From contig NZ_CP040814.1 in the NCBI RefSeq assembly GCF_019443965.1, positions 1,364,001 to 1,428,000 of the forward strand: a DNA stretch of 64,000 bases. The letters are read 5' to 3'. Source of the stretch: Salinibacterium sp. M195 (GTDB lineage Bacteria; Actinomycetota; Actinomycetes; Actinomycetales; Microbacteriaceae). Position 1 is the stretch's first letter. Each line of letters begins with the position of its first letter. Below the pieces are notes generated by a model, which did not search any database, had not been told where the DNA came from, and saw only the letters and a list, made by a program, of their open reading frames with translations. Both the position numbers and the translations under genes were made by a program. This document shows, one piece after another, positions 62,302 to 64,000 of the stretch.

Positions 62302-64000
62302 GTGCTCGCGGAATACTCGTCGCTCATAACCCTGATCGCCCTCACCGCGATCCTCGCCTTCAGCTTCTATGCGGTGCTTATCGCTGGCCAGCTGAGTCTT
62401 GCTCAGGTGGGCCTCGCCTCATTGGCAGCGTTCACCTCTGCGCTCGTGGTGCCGTCGGAACCGCTGTTCGGCTTCATCCCTCCACTGGTTATCGGCATCG
62501 TTTTTGGTATGTTCGTCGGCGCCATCGCCGCGTTCATTCTCGGCCTGCCCGTCATCCGGCTGCGAGGGGTCTTTTTGGCCATCGCAACCCTTGCCTTCGG
62601 CGAAATGGTGCGGATCTTCCTGATTAACCAGAGTTGGACAAACGGCGCGCAAGGGCTGAGCTTCTCGAAGCTCGTAGGACCTGGTGTCGCCTGGATCGCT
62701 CTGGCCCTCGTTGCTTACTGGTTCTGGCGTCTGTCGGGATCTCGGCTAGGACGCGCTTTTGCGGCCATCCGTGAAGACGAATTGGCAGCCACCACCATGG
62801 GCATCGATGTTCCGCGGTATCGGATGGCGTCGTTCGTGATCGCGGGAGCCGTCGCTGGTCTCTATGGCGTACTCCTCGCCCACTTCTCCCGATTCGCTGA
62901 CCCGAACGAGTTCTCGTTCACGGCCGCGGTGGATGGGCTAGTCACCGCCGTTGTTGGTGGTGTCACCCTGTTCGTCGGACCGATTCTTGGCTCCGCCTTC
63001 CTCAGCGTGCTTCCCGAAGTGCAGCGCGTGATCGGTATTGACGCTGGGTGGATCCGTCCCACTATTTCCGGCGTGCTGCTTCTCGTCGTCATCCTCTTCC
63101 TGCCAGGAGGACTCTCGGGGCTTATCCCGCGCAGAAAATCTGCCAAGAGCCTCATCGACGATCCGTCACTTCAGCCCACACTGTCACCGTTGCCTGCCGC
63201 AGGCTCTGAGCTCGTGAACCTCAGTGGCCTTGGCAAATCCTACGGCGGAGTGCACGCCGTGCAGTCAGTGGACCTCACCGTGAATGCGGGAGAAGTTCTC
63301 GGCCTGATCGGTCCCAACGGTGCGGGCAAGACCACCCTGGTGAACATGGTCACCGGTCTGACTCCGCCGACCGCAGGAACCGGAAACGTACTTGGCGTTC
63401 CCCTTTCGGCCAGCACGAAGGCGCACCGCTTAGCCCAAGCCGGAGTTGCGCGTACTTTCCAGCAGATCAAGCTCTTCAACCGACTCTCCGCGCTCGAGAA
63501 TGTGTTGGTCGGCGGATACCGCATCACGCAAGACACACTGCTGCGTCGGCTCCTGTTCCTGCCGTCGGCACGTCGCCTGGAGCGCGAAGCTGTCGCGATG
63601 GCCTCCGCGCAATTGATTCGTGTTGGACTCGGCGACAAAGCGGCAAACGCAGCCGGGGATCTTTCCTACGGAGACCAACGTCGGCTGGAGATCGCCAGGG
63701 CGCTAGCGTCGCATCCGTCCCTTCTCGTTCTCGATGAGCCTGCCGCAGGAATGAACCACGTCGAGGCAGCGAGCTTGTCTGAGCTCATCCGTTCCCTCGC
63801 AGCCGACGGAATTGCCGTGCTCGTGATCGAGCACAACGTGCGGATGATGCTGGCCACCTGTGATCGCATCATGGTGCTGAATTTCGGTGAGATTATCGCC
63901 TTTGGAAAACCCAGTGACATCGCTCGCGATCCTCGAGTGCTCGAGGCTTACCTCGGCTCAGCAGGCTCTGACGACGACGTTGAGGCCGCATCCGTGCTCG
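62302..64000 (+). CDS. LivM permease-LivG ATPase fusion (partial, C-terminus beyond the right edge)
   Basis: A GTG-started frame with GGGAGG upstream runs open to the window end (566 codons). Residues 1 to about 300 form a LivM-type permease: LAQVGLASLAAFTSALVV, then LRGVFLAIATLAFGEMVRIF and EDELAATTMGIDV. After a short linker from the RRKSAKSLIDDP region, the LivG ATPase begins near residue 304: Walker A GPNGAGKTTLVNM (337-349), signature LSYGDQRRLEIARAL and Walker B LLVLDEPAAGMN. No stop codon separates them, so this is one fused protein. ATPase motifs are intact. Confidence 0.88.
   Translation, partial: MLAEYSSLITLIALTAILAFSFYAVLIAGQLSLAQVGLASLAAFTSALVVPSEPLFGFIPPLVIGIVFGMFVGAIAAFILGLPVIRLRGVFLAIATLAFGEMVRIFLINQSWTNGAQGLSFSKLVGPGVAWIALALVAYWFWRLSGSRLGRAFAAIREDELAATTMGIDVPRYRMASFVIAGAVAGLYGVLLAHFSRFADPNEFSFTAAVDGLVTAVVGGVTLFVGPILGSAFLSVLPEVQRVIGIDAGWIRPTISGVLLLVVILFLPGGLSGLIPRRKSAKSLIDDPSLQPTLSPLPAAGSELVNLSGLGKSYGGVHAVQSVDLTVNAGEVLGLIGPNGAGKTTLVNMVTGLTPPTAGTGNVLGVPLSASTKAHRLAQAGVARTFQQIKLFNRLSALENVLVGGYRITQDTLLRRLLFLPSARRLEREAVAMASAQLIRVGLGDKAANAAGDLSYGDQRRLEIARALASHPSLLVLDEPAAGMNHVEAASLSELIRSLAADGIAVLVIEHNVRMMLATCDRIMVLNFGEIIAFGKPSDIARDPRVLEAYLGSAGSDDDVEAASVL

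Overview
The window looks like chromosomal DNA of a moderately high-GC actinobacterium, most likely a member of the Microbacteriaceae. The evidence is gene content and order: mtrA-mtrB-lpqB-comF-hpf-secA followed by an Rv3235-type gene, a WhiB regulator, a PdtaS-type kinase, DUF6458 and DUF5671 proteins, a LAxTG surface protein, and many genes whose start codon lies 6-7 nt after a TANNNT box (leaderless transcripts). The genus cannot be fixed from sequence alone. No insertion sequence, prophage or CRISPR array was found.

Layout. 1-4744 (minus): a tightly overlapping operon of a four-helix-bundle-rich membrane protein, DUF4129, DUF4350, a MoxR ATPase and DUF58 (cut by the left edge). 4866-13440 (plus): MtrAB two-component system with LpqB, ComF, the long hibernation factor and SecA, closed by a 20-bp hairpin. 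13537-20384: Rv3235-type gene, an HTH protein, an SAF/CpaE-like pair, PdtaS kinase, WhiB, a peroxiredoxin and tRNA-Lys. 20385-24660: an accessory stretch with a gene remnant, an orphan membrane protein, a LAxTG-anchored surface protein, an M23 peptidase, a glutamine amidotransferase-type hydrolase and a small membrane protein. 24779-30053: a TetR-controlled envelope operon, in which an MMPL transporter is fused to a degenerate ABC ATPase and followed by a YhgE-type permease. 30084-33422: a zinc-metallopeptidase lipoprotein and the trehalose genes otsAB.

33438-48806 is dominated by branched-chain amino acid and central amino acid metabolism: ilvD-ilvB-ilvN-ilvC, serA, leuB, ilvE, a fumarylacetoacetate hydrolase family enzyme and gltX, with small membrane and lipoprotein genes between. 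48803-50772 holds a TrxR-like flavoprotein and a PadR-membrane protein pair with its operator. Next to tRNA-Gln (50848) sits a solitary SIR2-domain gene, the best anti-phage defence candidate in the window. 52796-60018 carries a SRPBCC protein, a membrane-anchored HNH nuclease with an Excalibur domain, DUF5671 and other envelope proteins and a Na+/H+ antiporter. 60104-64000 is the start of a branched-chain amino acid ABC importer (binding protein, LivH, and a LivM-LivG fusion that runs off the right edge), which fits the biosynthetic genes upstream.

The two most unusual items are the MMPL/pseudo-ATPase fusion paired with a YhgE permease and the lone SIR2 protein beside tRNA-Gln. A window-wide regularity, TANNNT exactly 6-7 nt before a start codon at about a dozen genes, suggests that leaderless transcription is common here.
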